A stretch of DNA of 64,000 bases from Knoxdaviesia capensis (taxonomy: Eukaryota; Ascomycota; Sordariomycetes; Microascales; Gondwanamycetaceae), in assembly GCA_001510575.1 (NCBI GenBank), contig LNGK01000011.1, positions 124,001 to 188,000 of the forward strand, written 5' to 3'. The position numbers were made by a program, and so were the translations under genes. The notes under the pieces are model-generated. The model was not told the origin of the DNA. It worked only from the letters and a program-made list of their open reading frames with translations, and searched no databases. Below are positions 43,563 through 56,551 of this stretch, piece by piece; position 1 is the stretch's first letter, and every line of letters starts with the position of its first letter.

Positions 43563-46500
43563 GATTGCGGTGTATGCGACCAGCAGTCGCGGGCTGGAGA
43601 CAAGGGCGACGAGGCGTGTGTGTGTGTGTGTGAGGTTGTTTGTGTGTACCTGTCTGCAGGCTGTTATGCAGATGGGATAAAACGAGTGGGCTTCGATTCG
43701 AAGGCGGGACGAAGGTTCGCGTCGACGGATGGATGGACGAACTGCGAACAAGATCGAACGAGAGAAGATCAACGAGAGACGGGAAGGGAAAAGGCGACGG
43801 TTAAAGGATTCCCCCAGTACAGGAAGGATGTCAGGAATGCGGGAGAATGGACAAAATGGTTGGGGAGGACCCTAAGGAAACCAGCTCAGGGGGGGAGAGA
43901 GAATGTGTGTGGAGGAGAGGAAGAAAGGTGAATAATGAGCTAGACGAGGCTCAGACTCAGACAAGGCAAAAAAGAAAGCCTCTCGTGATTAAGGAGATGG
44001 ACCAAAAGCAATGAATGGTCACGTTCCCCCACTAAAAAAAGAATATCGAGATGGGATGAATGTTAGAGGGGCGAGTGAGTGAAAGAGAGGGCAAAAAAGA
44101 AGAGAAACAATTTAGTAGAGACAAGAAGTCAAAACACCACAGACGTGGGGATAAAGGAGACAGAGTGAGGGTGAGGTGAGAATAAGGAGAAGATGGAGAG
44201 AAGTGGGAGAGAAACAAAAAAAAAAAAAAAGAACTAAAAGAAAGAAAAAAGAACCCGAGTCGGCCAAGAAACAGCAGTATGTGGTTAGACGATATACATA
44301 AATTGTTATTACCGGGCGTATGCAGTTAACGGAGTCTTGCTTTTTCTTAAGCGCATATGTCTCACGCAAACACTGACGCAGACACCACCAGAGGGAAGGA
44401 GCACGGGAAAAGCGGCTGTAAAGAGAGGGTCTGAGCTTTAGGGAAGGGACGAACAAAAAAGAAGAAGAAAGGACGGAGCGACCAGAAACAGGGCGTCGTA
44501 GGTACTGTTCGTGCTCCTCAGGCCAGCAATTGCGCAGGTAACAGATCTGCAAATGTGGTTGGCTGCCGGACAGGGGAGACAAGAGGAAAGAGTGAAAGAA
44601 TTGGGGGAGGAGCAACCAGGGGCTGCTTCCAAGGGGAGGCGCAGGCGCAGAAGAAGGAGGGAGCAGCGAACAGAAGTGTCCGCCACCACCGCCCCTTATT
44701 ATTATTATTATTATTGGAAGTGTTCGTAAGAGGCAAGAAAAAGGGCGGAGACGAAAGCCCAAGACTTTGATAAGTTAAAGTTTAGTGTGAGACTGCAGAG
44801 ATGGATATGGATGGCCAGGAGGAATTCAGCGGCGTGGTTGGTTGGCCATCGAATCGAGCTTCGTCTGTTAGGTGGGTTGGACTACGGCATGCAACTTTTC
44901 GCTCTTCGCCTCCTCAAGGGTGTGCTCGTTGACGGGCGAAGATAATTGAACCAAAAATATAAAATAAAAATGAGCAAACAAAAAGACGGCTGGTGGTACG
45001 GAGGGAGTCGAGCAAGCAGCGGCAGCACTTCGTGGTTCGTATCAACGTCAAACTGCATATAAAACTCACAAGCACAGTCAGTATCAGTCAATTGACGACG
45101 CTGCGAACTCACAGAGAGTGGTCTGTTCTATACAGTCAGCACAGCGCGGTTGTATGAGAGCAAAAAAGGTTCGAACGGTCTTCGGTGGTCCCTTACCCCT
45201 GAAAGGCTTGTGTTTCATGTAGATTTCTTGGGAGGTACGGAGCAGATTCTCTTTGGATCGGCGCCCACAGCAATGCTAAAAAAGCACTGACCTGACGGGG
45301 AAAGAAAAAGAAAAAGAAAAAGGGTTGGAGTAGGTTTGAGGAGCGTTGATGATGAATGGGGAAGGAAAAGACGCAAACGAAGAAGATCACGAAGGTTACG
45401 AAAGACACGGCATTACCAAAGGGGTGGGAAGGAGTTATGAAGGCGCACCTTCCGCTCGCTGAATAGCAAAAGCCAATATCCAGGAAACTTCGATACGTAC
45501 TGCTATCAAATACTTCTGCAGTACTGTGCATACAGACACAATCCGTTCACTAGGAGGGCAACAGAAAGTCGCCGCGCGCACTCTCGGCTTTGGCTCGCGC
45601 AAGGCCGTTTCGCTTCTCTCCCAAGTAGCCGACCGTCAGGACCCACCCGATCGAGGCAGTGTTGGTGTGGAAAAGCCGCCGCCCGGGTTGGCTTGTTAAA
45701 GCGGGTTTGCTGCTTAGTGGTTATCACGTCTCATCGTCATCCTCAGCCGTCCAAAAGCATGCAGACATATACAGTACATACGATACACTACACTACACTA
45801 CTGTACACTACTGTACAGCAGTTCCACAGGTCTTCATGTCTTCGATACATCCCGTGCTTGCTGAGATCAGCTCCCCGCTCGGAAGAGCCAGAGCCAGCCC
45901 TGGAATGCCGCAGGCCAGCAGTCAATGCACGCACAAAGCCCTGACTTTGGTAGGCAGGCGAAGAAGAAGAAGAAGATTCCCCGAAGCAGTCTTCTGGTGC
46001 AGCATTAGTGAGAGCCCGGCCTAACAGTAGCAGGTTAGTGCTGGAGGTGCTGCCGTTAGTCCAGGGCTGAACGTGCCCGAGAGGCACTATCACCGACTAC
46101 CCTTCACTAGGTTGAAAGGCACTAAATACCCTGAGTCGATGAGACCGACGTAAGCTTCCCTTGCATTGTTTTCTACGGTAGTGATCAGGTCGCCCTAATA
46201 GATCGGCACGAGGCAGACTCTGGCATGCACCAGCTTGACAGCCACCCAGTAACTTCCCTTCGTTCATTCCAGCCAGGCCAGTCCAACGACGACATGGCCA
46301 GCCCAACCCCGCGGTTGTTTCGAGCCAGGGCGGTTTCTATCTGCATCTTTTTTTGTGGTGATGGTGATGAGACCAGAAGTATTGTGCAGGAGGCATCCTT
46401 ACTGTCTTTACCGACACGCGACGCGGTCTTATTCCGTTGGGTTGTATCCAACGTGTGATTCAGTGCCCAGCAGCGGACGACCAAGTAAGTGTTCTGTCCA

Positions 46501-48777
46501 AAGCCAATCGAGTTACACGGAAACGGCAGTCATTTTTGGGGACTGGTACATACTGTGACATGCACACATACAGGGCCATAAGGCCCATTCTCTCTCTCTC
46601 TCTCTCTCTCTCTCCTTGTCTCTGTCTCGAAGTGGTTGGGCCCGTGGCCGACGCCACTGCAGGTACCGCGCGGCGACTTGCAGGATGCCAGCCAACGAGG
46701 GGAGGTCGGCAGAGTCGTACAAGGGGAGGAAAAAATAGGACTCAAGAAGGGCAATTGCACTTCGTGGGCACTTGCCGTAACCAGATGAAGTCCGACAAAA
46801 GAAAAAAAAGAGCGGAATGCAACATATCGGGAAAAAGTCACCGCCAAGCCACATACGGGGGTCTAGTACTGGGCTAAGAGAACCGTATTGGGAACGCAAT
46901 GCGAAGGAATATCTGACGTCTCGGAGCTTTTTGTTTTTTATATAGCGAGCGGGATACCACCAGAATGGTCCGGGATATACTGTACATCCACTATTGATAT
47001 CCAAAGCCAACACGAATCCAGAAAGAGAGAGGGGAAAGAAGAAAGGAATTAAAAAAAAAAAAAAAAAAAGAATTAAAAGAACTCGAAAAACCCCCCCCAA
47101 AAGAAGAAAAAGAAGAAGAAAAAGAAAAAGACAGATAGATGGACAGACAGACAGAGGCCACCGGCCCTCCGGCACACATGAACCTCTCGGCCGCTCTTCC
47201 CTGGCCCTCAACATGGCACCGCGTCATCATTTCCCAGAGCGATCAGGTGCGAACCCCCCGATCTCCCGACATCCGAACTCCAGAGACCAAATTATTATGT
47301 ACTGTATCGAATGTCTGTACAGTAGTGTCTTGTACTATCGATGGCGGTTTTTATCACCACCAAACACACACACACACACATCCCAATTCCCGGGGCAGTG
47401 CCCGCCCACCCCTTTTGGTTTTTGGTTTTATTTTTTTTTTTTTACACTTTCTTGTCCTCACTTCCATCCCATGGCCGACCACACAAGCCAATCAAAGTCC
47501 CCCCTTGGCGGTTGTGTGCAAATCCGCGCAATGGTGAGTGGCTGAGGGGACCTGCTCTGGGGGGTCTCATTCGCAACGCCATACGTAAACTTGGTGTAAT
47601 CGGGAGTGCGGGGGGGTGAGATGTAATATAAGTGACGACCTCTTCTCTCTTGGTTTTGTTTGGTTCTCTTCTGGAAACCATAGAGTTGCCTGAGGGATCC
47701 GCGTGGCTGATTCTCTCTGGGGGAGGAGGGACTGCCCTCGTTTTCGGTGAGGCCGCCGAGAGTTTGCGAGGCGAACATCCAAGGTCTGGTGTGCAGAAGT
47801 GCACCACCCACGTCGTTTCCTCTTCGGTTAAGTCCTGTATGAAGATCTATTTATAAATCCATCACCGATTTTTGCCCAGTTTTTTTGTCTTCTTCTGTAA
47901 GGCACACACTCAACATGTCGCGGGTGGCAAATATCCCCAGATCTTGGGAAACGTGGTGCGTGCAAAAGCCAAAAGCAAGCCCTCTCTCTGGTCGGATCTG
48001 GCGGGACATCGACGATGGGGAAAGAAGGAGGAGTGCATTACAGCAAATACAACATGGCACAGCGTGTCTCATGTGTACGTACGTACTTGTCTTCTTTCCG
48101 CTGGGAACTGCACGGCGCACGTCAACTGCAGAAGACTTGCCTCGTAGTCCTCGTAATTTACAGCGTGCATCGCCATGCATCACCATGCCATGCGTCCAGT
48201 GGGCGGGCCAAGTGATTCCTGATACCTGTTTGTGTTTCCCTCACCCCCTTAAACTTGTCAAACCATCGTCTCTCGATTGTCTCCACCGAAGGGGTCAGCA
48301 AAAGCACAGAGAGAGCTACCAGGTGCTGCCAGCTGGCACACTATCTTATCAGCGAACCCAAACTGTCTCTTTTTTTTTTCTTTTTTTTCGTCCCATTTTC
48401 AAAGAACCAATTCCCCCCTGTGGCATTCCGCAATCGGGCGCCGTTATCGCTACGCAGGGTCGGGTATTCACCGTACGATATATACAGCCTTAAAGTTTTT
48501 TCTAGCTTTTTTTTCTCTCAACGGAGCTCCAGGCATCGTCATCGATTCCACTTCTTGCTTACACGTTTTCTTGTTCCGTGTGTCGTGACGCATCTTGCTC
48601 GATTCGGTAGAAAGCAAGAACAGAAACGAAAGCGCTCCCTCCCTCCTTCCCGTTTCGGCAACCCCCCGCGCCGACCGGCCTCGCGCTGTTTAATTCCTCC
48701 GCCCCCCACCATCCCCCACCACAGCCACCGCCCTCCGGCGCCGGAACCCCGGACACCGAAACCCCCCGACGACCACA
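43563..48777. other. 5.2-kb divergent intergenic region
   Basis: Separates the chitin synthase (-) and homoserine kinase (+) start codons, so it holds both promoters. Seen: GT run at 43617-43632, ATT trinucleotide run at 44697-44716, CT run at about 46588-46613, an A homopolymer near 47049-47068 and several TACTGTACAGTA-like words (45799-45818, 46977-46986, 47299-47326). A CT-rich leader precedes 48778. Long frames here (for example 46513-47214 on the minus strand) are low-complexity artefacts. No gene is supported. Confidence 0.5.
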
Positions 48778-50038
48778 ATGGAGAAATTCACCATCCGCAC
48801 GCCGTGCTCGTCGGCCAACATCGGCCCCGGCTTCGACGTGATCGGCCTGGCGCTGTCGATCTACCTGGAGCTGACCGTGACGATCGACCGCAGCCGCCCC
48901 GCCTCGGACCAGCCGCTCAACTGCCGCCTGTCGTACGAGGGCGAGGGCGAGGGCGCCGGCGACATCAGCCTCGACCCCGCGGACAACCTGATCACGCGCT
49001 GCGCGCTGTACGTGCTGCGCTGCCACGACATCTGGGCGTTCCCCGTCGAGACCCACGTGCACATCAAGAACCCCATCCCGCTCGGCCGCGGCCTGGGCAG
49101 CTCCGGCGCCGCCGTGGTGGCCGGCGTCATGCTGGGCCGCGAGGTCGGCGGGCTGAAGCATCTGGATATGAACCGCTTGTTTGACTTTTGCTTGATGATT
49201 GGTAAGTTCTTGGCCCCCCCCCCTTTCCCTCTGCAGCCGCAAGCACCGAGCCATCACCCTCTCTCCTAGTACCGACGCTGACTCACACCTCTCCGCCACG
49301 CAGAACGCCACCCGGACAACGTCGGCGCCGCGCTCTTCGGCGGCTTTGTCGGCACGTACCTGATGCCGCTGAACCCGGAGGACGCCATGCGCGTCGAGGT
49401 GCCGCTCAGCGAGGTGCTGCCGGCCCCCGCCGGCGGCGTGGTCACCCGCCAGATCCCGCCCATCCCGCCCAACGGCATCGGCCACTACATCAAGTTCCCG
49501 TGGGCGTCCGAAATTAAGGCCATTGCCATCATCCCCGACTTCGTCGTGGCCACCCACGACGCCCGCGCCGTGTTACCGCCGCACTACACCCGGCCGGACG
49601 TGGTATGTTCCCCCCCTCTTCGCTCCTGGTTTCTTGTTTGTAGCAAACTTGAAAGCAGTTCTCGGCAATGCTAACTCGCGTTCGCCACAGACCTTCAACC
49701 TCCAGAGAATAGCCCTCCTGCCGGTGGCGCTCGGCCAATCACCACCCAACCCGGAGCTGATCCACCTGGCCATGCAGGACAAGATCCACCAGCCGTACCG
49801 CCAGGCGCTGATCCCCGGGCTGGGCGAGGTGGTGCAGTCGATGTCGCCGGCCTCGCAGCCGGGCTTCCTGGGCGTGTGCCTGTCCGGCGCCGGGCCCACC
49901 ATCCTCGCCTTGGCCACCAGCAACTTCGACGACATTGCCGCGCGCATCATCCAGATCCTCACCGCCGCGAACCCCAAGCCCATCACCTGCCGCTGGCGGC
50001 TGCTGGAGCCGGCTGACGGGTGCACGGTGGTCCGGTAA
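48778..50038 (+). CDS. THR1: Homoserine kinase
   Basis: Phosphorylates homoserine to O-phosphohomoserine in threonine synthesis (cytosol). Three exons, 48778-49201, 49304-49602 and 49691-50038, give 356 residues, a normal size. GHMP-kinase motifs are present in order: motif 1 TPCSSANIGPGFDVIGLAL near the start; the ATP-binding PLGRGLGSSGAAVVAG loop at about 101-116; ERHPDNVGAALFGGF rebuilt across the first splice; and the carboxyl motif LSGAGPTILAL. SSANIGPGFD and ERHPDNV are diagnostic of homoserine kinase within GHMP kinases. Introns are 102 and 88 bp with GT/AG ends. The ATG follows a C-rich leader (ACCACAATGG). Confidence 0.96.
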
Positions 50039-50855
50039 TGGCCTGGAGGGGCGGATGAGAACATGTCCGGGGAGAGGTGGGAGACTGTTTTGGTGGGAAG
50101 TTGTGTGTCTTGGGTGCACATACGCTGGGGGAAAAGGCCCTTAGCAGTCACGGAAAGGAAGAGGTGGTGAGGAAAATACATGTTAACAGGAAAAGAGCAG
50201 GTAAAAAGAGGCATTTGCATAGCCCTAACATAGCACGTCATTCATTGGAGCGCTCTCGTGATCCAGCCCGATTTGGCCAACACGACCACCACCGTTCTAT
50301 CACTTCCCGAGTCCGCAAAATCCCAATTGGGGGTATCCTTATATATTCTGGATATGACAGACATGAAAAGCCGACATGGCAATGCACATATGAACCGGGC
50401 CAACTATGCTTTTTTTCTCGTTTGTTGGTTTTCTGTTGTATCTTGCTCATCTGCAGGAAATCTCAGCCCAATGCATACTTTTGTCCCAAAATATGCAATG
50501 CATATTTGATCACGCCACGACTCGGAGGGCGGCTCCAGAAACACCAATAAACACAAATCAATCAAGAAGCCCACACACTACGAGGGTGAAAACAAAAAAC
50601 GCCGCCCAGTTGCAAACAAAAAGCAGATGCAGTCAAATATAAAAAGACCAAATAGAATGAGTCAATACCCACTCTATCATCAGGGTATGAAAATGTCGAT
50701 CAGGGAGTTCGGTATGCAAAAGGGGGTGTTAAGGGGACACGTAAATACAAGTAGTTCGTCAAGGCAAATGCTCTGATGGTGAGACTGTGAGCATGAAATC
50801 GTCAACACCATATACGGAGAAAAGGTGCGAAAGGAAAGGAAGGAGAGGGGGTAGA
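50039..50855. other. Convergent 3' spacer
   Basis: 817 bp between the stop codons of homoserine kinase (+) and the lipase-like gene (-). AT-rich in the middle (50340-50660). No gene or repeat of note. Confidence 0.5.
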
Positions 50856-52469
50856 TCAGGCCAGGAACTCATCCTTGGCAAAATGGCGAAGAATGGTCCG
50901 GCCCTCTTCAAACGACTTCTTGTCCCACCGCACTATGATAGCAGCGTGGCTGTGACGGTCATTGTGAATCCACACAGGGTACTTGCGCCAGCCAACCGAG
51001 TTGAGCGCGTCAATCATGACAAACTGGCACGGGGCCAGCGCCAAAGTCGGCTGGGCCGGAGTCGACATTCTCCGCTCACGCAGGAACACGCGGGCGGCTT
51101 CGGCGGCCGGGTTCCTGACTCTGTGTCTCAGGTCAGTCTCGGCAACGGGGGTCGACACCCCGCTGGCACTGGGGCTGGCACCGGCGGGCTCCAGAAAGTC
51201 CTGGCCCTGCGAGCTGTTCAGCTGCTCATAGGCATGTTCCACCTCCTCGCGGATCTCCTCCATCCACAGCGGCACGCGGTACCGGTCGACCTGGACGCCG
51301 GCCAGGCCCTTCTCGTGCAGGCTGATGCGTTGAGCGCTGCGCAGAGATTGCACCGCAGCCGTAGCCAAAAACGCAGTGATGCCGATAGGCACAGCAACGG
51401 CAAGCATCAAGGCCAGCGGAATATGCGAAGCACCGGCCATGAGTGCAGTAGTGACGGGGGTCCGAGGAAGGAGAGTAGCGGGGCGGGTGGGATCGATAGG
51501 GTGGACAGGGTCGAGAATGACGTTGCCGTAGCCGCTCACAAAGTTCATCCGGGTCTCGGCGGGCTTGGTGTACGGGTCGGTCTTGGTGATGCCGGTGGTG
51601 TAGTGGACGGCGGTGCGGTCGTTGGCGATGTTGGTGTAGAGCGTGTGGCGCTGGAACCGCCGCAGGCCCAGCATGAAGATCGAGGCGGGATCGGCGAGCA
51701 CCGAGAGGAGGGGCCGGCCGGTGGCGCGGAAGTTGTCGATGGTGAACAGCTGGCGGCCGGAGATGGACAGCGTGCGGGCGCCGATGACGTTCCAGAGGTG
51801 GTTGTGCCAGCCGCGGGTCGGCGAGCGGACTCCGAGATGTGGAGTGGCAAAGGTGACAAAGTTCTAGAGACGGAAAGCGAGCATGATGAGATTAGAGGAT
51901 GGCAACGACAACAGATTGATAGGAACTTCCGACGAACAAGGACACAACTCACCATGCACTCCAACGCGTCCAGAACACCCTTCGCATGAAGCAGGCCAAC
52001 GGCATATCGCGATACAAGACCGCCCAGCGAGTAGCCAATAACACTGAGCTTCTTGATGTTTCCACCCTTGGACTGGATATCCTTCAGCTCCTGCTCAATC
52101 TCGGCGCAGACGCGTTCACCACCGCATTCGATGCCGTCGTAAGTGAAGCTGCCGATGTTGCGTTTAGCCACCATAAGGTAGAGGTTGTCGGCGGGGTGGT
52201 TTGCGCGCAGGGTTTTCGCGATGTTGTGCATATGGCCGGGGTTGCCCCAGAGCTGCAAAAAAAAGAAACAGAAAAGAAGAAAGGAGGTCAGATAATGTTT
52301 CCACTAACACCGCGTTCGCCCGCCAAATAAGCCGGAGCGGACGGCGGAATAAGCACGCAAAAGAAAAGTCTAAAGAGCTGGCCCGAAGAACGTCACTTAC
52401 ACCGTGGACAAGCACGCAGAGATGGTCGGCCTTGACGGAACCGCCGATGAATTCCGGGGTTTCGGCCAT
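50856..52469 (-). CDS. DUF676 serine esterase / lipase-like protein
   Basis: An alpha/beta hydrolase of the DUF676 group that includes yeast Rog1; probably a lipid acyl hydrolase, substrate unknown. Three exons on the minus strand, 52401-52469, 51953-52252 and 50856-51863, give 458 residues. The oxyanion-loop motif LVHGLWGNPGHM is split by the first intron exactly after the Gly. The nucleophile elbow is GYSLGG (Ser at about residue 87) and FATPHLGVRSP follows the second splice. A His near the carboxyl end (HNDRHSHAAIIVR) is the likely catalytic one. A hydrophobic stretch at about residues 270-300 (HIPLALMLAVAVPIGITAFLATA) could anchor it to a membrane or lipid droplet. Introns are 148 and 89 bp. 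Confidence 0.9.
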
Positions 52470-54211
52470 GGCGAAAAGGAGAAGTGAGGGTTGCGGCCTT
52501 GTTCGGGGCGGGTTTGGGGTATGGAGATGGATACACAGGGAGACGGAAGAATGGAAGGGAACAGATATGAGGAAATCACGTTTGTGGAACAAAATGCCCT
52601 TCTGGAACGATTTGAGCCGACGACTCCATGCCAACGATTTGGGAGGTCGAGAAAATAAGGCGACAGTGGAACAATATGGCAGGGAAAAAGAATAAATGAG
52701 GAGAAGAGATAACGAGAGAAATTTTGACGTTGGAGATGGTGAATAGGAACGAAGTGGCTGTTGAATCTGAAAGCGTTGGGGCGCTGTTCCTTCCTGGCCG
52801 GGAAACAACCGCCGCTAACTCCGACAGGTGGAGTGACGACCCCATTATATGCGCTTCCAGGGGACTTAGCGGACTCCGCAGCGCTATGAGCCACGTAGTT
52901 ACAGGCGGCCAGCCACTGACATCGACAGTCTTAGTGGCCCAGGTGCCTTGAGGCCTCTTCCCACAGGCACCCAATCACGTCCTCCACTCCATGTGGCCTG
53001 CAGTGTGGAGTTTTGCAGCGCTGCATAGACCATGTGGGAGATCTCGGCTTCCAATTGGCACAGGAGGCGGAGCCACGATTCCCAGGCCACGGGACCAGGC
53101 GACATGCCGATACTGGCTGAGGTTTTGGGGTTAGATGACTTGCTTCCTGACCCAACCCAGACACGACACGCGTAGGCAGAGCTGGCTTGCACAGTATGTG
53201 CGGCGCAACAGTACATGTAGTAGTGCCAACGCCACCAACCCTAACCCTGGCCCGGGGCATCCATCGCCAGTCTCGGTTACACATCCGTGCTACCCGCATA
53301 CTAACGACACGTGAAGAGATCCAAATCTCCCAGATGTGCAGATTCACTTGCTACTCACCACAGTTACCAACCAGAACACAAAATACCGCCTTCCATCATC
53401 ACTACCATCACCACTTGCCCAATACCGCCTGTAAGCCGTGACACCGCTGACAGCTGGTGCCACCTGACAGCAGCTTGACAATCCAACTCTCCGTTCCTTC
53501 CATGTATCAGCCTCACATATTTCCAAGCTTCACAAACTCCAAGCAAGCTTGAATCCCACACATAAACCTTTTCTCTCTTTTAATTTTCCTCCCTCCATCC
53601 TCCTTTATATTCCTCTTCTTTATTTACTTTCCTCCTCCTCTGTTTTCCTCTCCTAATATCCACGTCATCTTCTTTCCTGTTTGCGCTTTCTTTCCTAGAA
53701 ACATTTTCTCTTCCTTCCTTCACCTTCCTCCTCTCACACTGCTGTTGTTCCCTGCTTCTTTCTCGACCTAGAGACAAACGAACCACTCCAGTCCTGAGAA
53801 GGAAACCCGTAATATCTTCACTTTGATATCGTTAACTGCATTTGTCTTCTATTACTACTGTCGAACTCAGCCCTGTGGTTAAGGTTGCTGGAAGCTGAGG
53901 GAGCTTGCTTTAGGGTATCCCGACCGGTGACCTGGCGCAACCCTCGCTCTCAGCTTCCTGGTCTCACGTGCTCTCTCCGACCCTCAATCTCGCGCGGCTC
54001 GGCTCCGGGCGATCCAGTCTTTTTTTTTTTCGGTTTCCGCATTTCCATCGGGTTCGGTCGCTTCCTCGCTCACGTCGTTCCCCACCCACTCACACGCACC
54101 CACTCTTTCACCCGTGAACGCATCGACCTGCCCCTTCGCATCTTGGGCTAGCAGCTTCATCCCATCTGAAGCTCTCCTCCCTCCGCCCGTTCTCTTTTTC
54201 ATATCAGCAAT
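52470..54211. promoter_or_regulatory. 1.7-kb divergent promoter region
   Basis: Lies between the lipase-like gene (-) and the exonuclease gene (+). It contains a two-unit telobox (AACCCTAACCCT) at 53237-53248 and a long CT-rich stretch from 53560 to 54210 that suits the leader of the exonuclease gene. No gene is supported. Confidence 0.45.
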
Positions 54212-56551
54212 ATGTCTCTGAATCACCTTAAACATATCCCTTGCCCCGCCGGCGACGACTGCAAGGCCTTCCTGTGCATGTTCAAGCATGCTTCGGACAT
54301 CCCGTCGTCGTCGAGCCCCACTGTGGCCGGTCCCACCATGGCTCCGCCGGTGGTGACCGTGCCGGGCCCGCCCGTCCGTGCTCCGACATCTTCCACCTCA
54401 GCGGACGGAGACGCTAACCCCGACTCGGATGTGGATCTTCCCCGGAAGCGCCTTAAGGCCGCTTCGGGTCTGCCGATCTCTCGGTATGAGGTTGACTTCC
54501 CTCTCCTGTCCGGCGAATCTCAGCCGCCCACTCCTTCGAGCACGGCCCCCACCATCGTGTCCACCCCCAGCTCCAAGTCGACCTCGAGTCTGCCCACCCG
54601 TGCGTCCGGTTTGGAGTCTCCCAAGACCCATAAGCCCACACTGTCGTCGTCGTCGTCAACGCTGTCGGGCACTTCGTTCTCTCCTGGCCTTTCGTACGCG
54701 GCTGCCCTGACTTTGCGACCCGAGCCTCGGGAGCCCTCGACCACCGCCGCTCCTCAGAAGGAGGTGAAGCCGGCCGAGCCCATCGAGGCGGCTGACACCA
54801 CCGAGCCTGCTGGGCCCACCGAGTCCACCAAACCCATCGAGCCGGCCAAGTCGAGATTCAAGAGCATCAAGACCACCCAACATCCCGTCCCTGCCCCCGC
54901 GAAGCCCGGTAAGCCCATTGCGGCGGCATCTCAGACTAAGAAGCGCCCCGCTCCCGGCGCGTCCGCGCTCGTCAAGCCCGCGACCCTCACCCCTCGGCTC
55001 CTCCCAAAGTCCCCTGCCACCTTTCAGGTTCGCTGGAAGCTTCTTAAGTTGTTGCACGAGCAGTATGCCCGCCTGAACGGTGAACTGAAGAAGAGCTCTA
55101 AGGCGGCTCCGGCTGAGACGGACGATTCTCTCATGCTGTCCGAACAGGCCCTGATCGTTCGTGCCCTGGACGAGGAGGAGAGAATTGCAAAAGATAAGCC
55201 CGCCGTGTACGCTAACGTCGTCACGAACCTCATCCTTTCCTTGAAGCGGATGAAGGTCGATAAGTGGCTCGAGCTCCGCAAGGGAGAGGTTCAGGCCGAA
55301 AAGGCGTCCAGCAATCCCGCCTCTAGCCCCTCAACCTCTACCGCCACTTCCATCACCTCCTCCAGCATGACTTCCAACGCATCTTCCAAGACCACTTCTG
55401 CAGCTCCCGTGGTAGCTCCCAAGGAAATCGTCACCGGCCTTACTCCCGCCCAGGAAGTTTTCGTGCTTCGTCGCATTCTGACGCCCATTACCAACCTCAC
55501 CAACCACGGCTACGTGGCCACCAAGCCCACCGCGGCTGCTATTGAGGAGGCGCAGAAGGCGCAGGAGATGGCTCAAGGCTTCGAGTGCTGCGCACGCTGT
55601 GAGCGGCGCTTCCAGGTGTTCCCGGGTCGGCGGACTGAGGACGGAGCCACCACGTCTGGTGGCACGTGCAGACATCACCCGGGAAAGGCGTTCTTCCCGA
55701 CATCGAATAGTGCTTTGGTGTTCAAGTCGCCCCGACGGTACACTTGCTGCGACCAGGAAATCGGCGACAGCGCCGGCTGCACCGTGCTGGACTCGCACGT
55801 GTTCAAGGTGATGTCGGCAGCGCGGCTGTCGTCGGTGCTGGAGTTTGCCGAGACCCCCGAGCCGGCCACCCCGGTGCCGGAGGATCGGGCTGTCTGCTTC
55901 GACTGCGAGATGGGGTACACGGTGCACGGCATGGAGCTCATCCGACTGACGGCGACAGCCTGGCCCACTGGCGAGCTGCTGCTCGATGTGCTGGTGCGGC
56001 CCAAGGGCGAGATTCTGGACCTGAACTCGCGCTTCTCCGGCGTGTGGCTCAAGGACCTGGCCGATGCGCCCAAGTGGACCGGCTTCCCCGATGCCGCCAC
56101 CGCCTCTGCCACCGCTGAGAAGGCCCCGGGCCGCGGCCTGCCCGTTGTCGACTCGGCAGCCGTCGCCCGCGACCTCCTGTTCTCGCTCATCTCGCCGCGC
56201 ACGCCGCTGATCGGCCACGGGCTGGAGAACGACCTGAACGCGGTGCGGATGATCCACCCGGCGCTGGCGGACACGGTGATCCTGTTCCCGCTGCGCACGG
56301 GCCTGCCGCTCCGGCCGGCGCTGAAGACGCTGGCGCTGCGGCACTTGGGCCGTGTGATCCAGGCAGACGCGCCCACGGCGGGTGCTGGCGGCGCCGGCAC
56401 GGGCGGGCACGACAGCGCGGAGGATGCGCGGGCGGCGGGCGATCTCGTGCGGCTGAAGGTTGCGGCGGAGTGGAAGCAGATGCAGCTCAAGGGCTGGAAG
56501 ATTGTGGATGGCGAGTTTGTGGAGCCTGCCTCGAAGGGCAAGGCCAAGTAA
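54212..56551 (+). CDS. REX3: RNA exonuclease of the REX3/REX1 DEDDh family
   Basis: A 3'-5' exoribonuclease that trims structured small RNAs in the family; yeast Rex3 matures RNase MRP RNA. Single exon, 779 residues. The amino end has a degenerate CCCH-like knuckle (CPAGDDCKAFLCMFKH). Residues about 45-260 are a low-complexity Pro/Ser/Thr/Lys linker. A conserved Cys/His region follows at about 450-535 (CCARCERRFQVF, HHPGKAFF, YTCCDQEIGDSAGC). The DEDDh exonuclease begins at about 560: FDCEMGYT (Exo I), IGHGLENDLNA (Exo II) and HDSAEDARAAGDL (Exo III, His-x4-Asp). All acidic residues are kept, so it should be active. The Cys/His region just before the nuclease favours Rex3 over Rex1 or Rex4. 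The ATG lies behind a CT-rich leader; no intron is seen. Confidence 0.88.
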   Translation: MSLNHLKHIPCPAGDDCKAFLCMFKHASDIPSSSSPTVAGPTMAPPVVTVPGPPVRAPTSSTSADGDANPDSDVDLPRKRLKAASGLPISRYEVDFPLLSGESQPPTPSSTAPTIVSTPSSKSTSSLPTRASGLESPKTHKPTLSSSSSTLSGTSFSPGLSYAAALTLRPEPREPSTTAAPQKEVKPAEPIEAADTTEPAGPTESTKPIEPAKSRFKSIKTTQHPVPAPAKPGKPIAAASQTKKRPAPGASALVKPATLTPRLLPKSPATFQVRWKLLKLLHEQYARLNGELKKSSKAAPAETDDSLMLSEQALIVRALDEEERIAKDKPAVYANVVTNLILSLKRMKVDKWLELRKGEVQAEKASSNPASSPSTSTATSITSSSMTSNASSKTTSAAPVVAPKEIVTGLTPAQEVFVLRRILTPITNLTNHGYVATKPTAAAIEEAQKAQEMAQGFECCARCERRFQVFPGRRTEDGATTSGGTCRHHPGKAFFPTSNSALVFKSPRRYTCCDQEIGDSAGCTVLDSHVFKVMSAARLSSVLEFAETPEPATPVPEDRAVCFDCEMGYTVHGMELIRLTATAWPTGELLLDVLVRPKGEILDLNSRFSGVWLKDLADAPKWTGFPDAATASATAEKAPGRGLPVVDSAAVARDLLFSLISPRTPLIGHGLENDLNAVRMIHPALADTVILFPLRTGLPLRPALKTLALRHLGRVIQADAPTAGAGGAGTGGHDSAEDARAAGDLVRLKVAAEWKQMQLKGWKIVDGEFVEPASKGKAK

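Noticed and set aside
43236..43931. 231-codon frame (+) across the first chitin synthase exon
   Set aside because: Contains GT-repeat-encoded Val/Cys runs and no domain; overlaps the long intron and promoter of the minus-strand gene.
46513..47214. 233-codon open frame (-) with hydrophobic Leu/Phe runs
   Set aside because: The apparent membrane segments come from poly-A and CT/GA simple repeats read in one frame.
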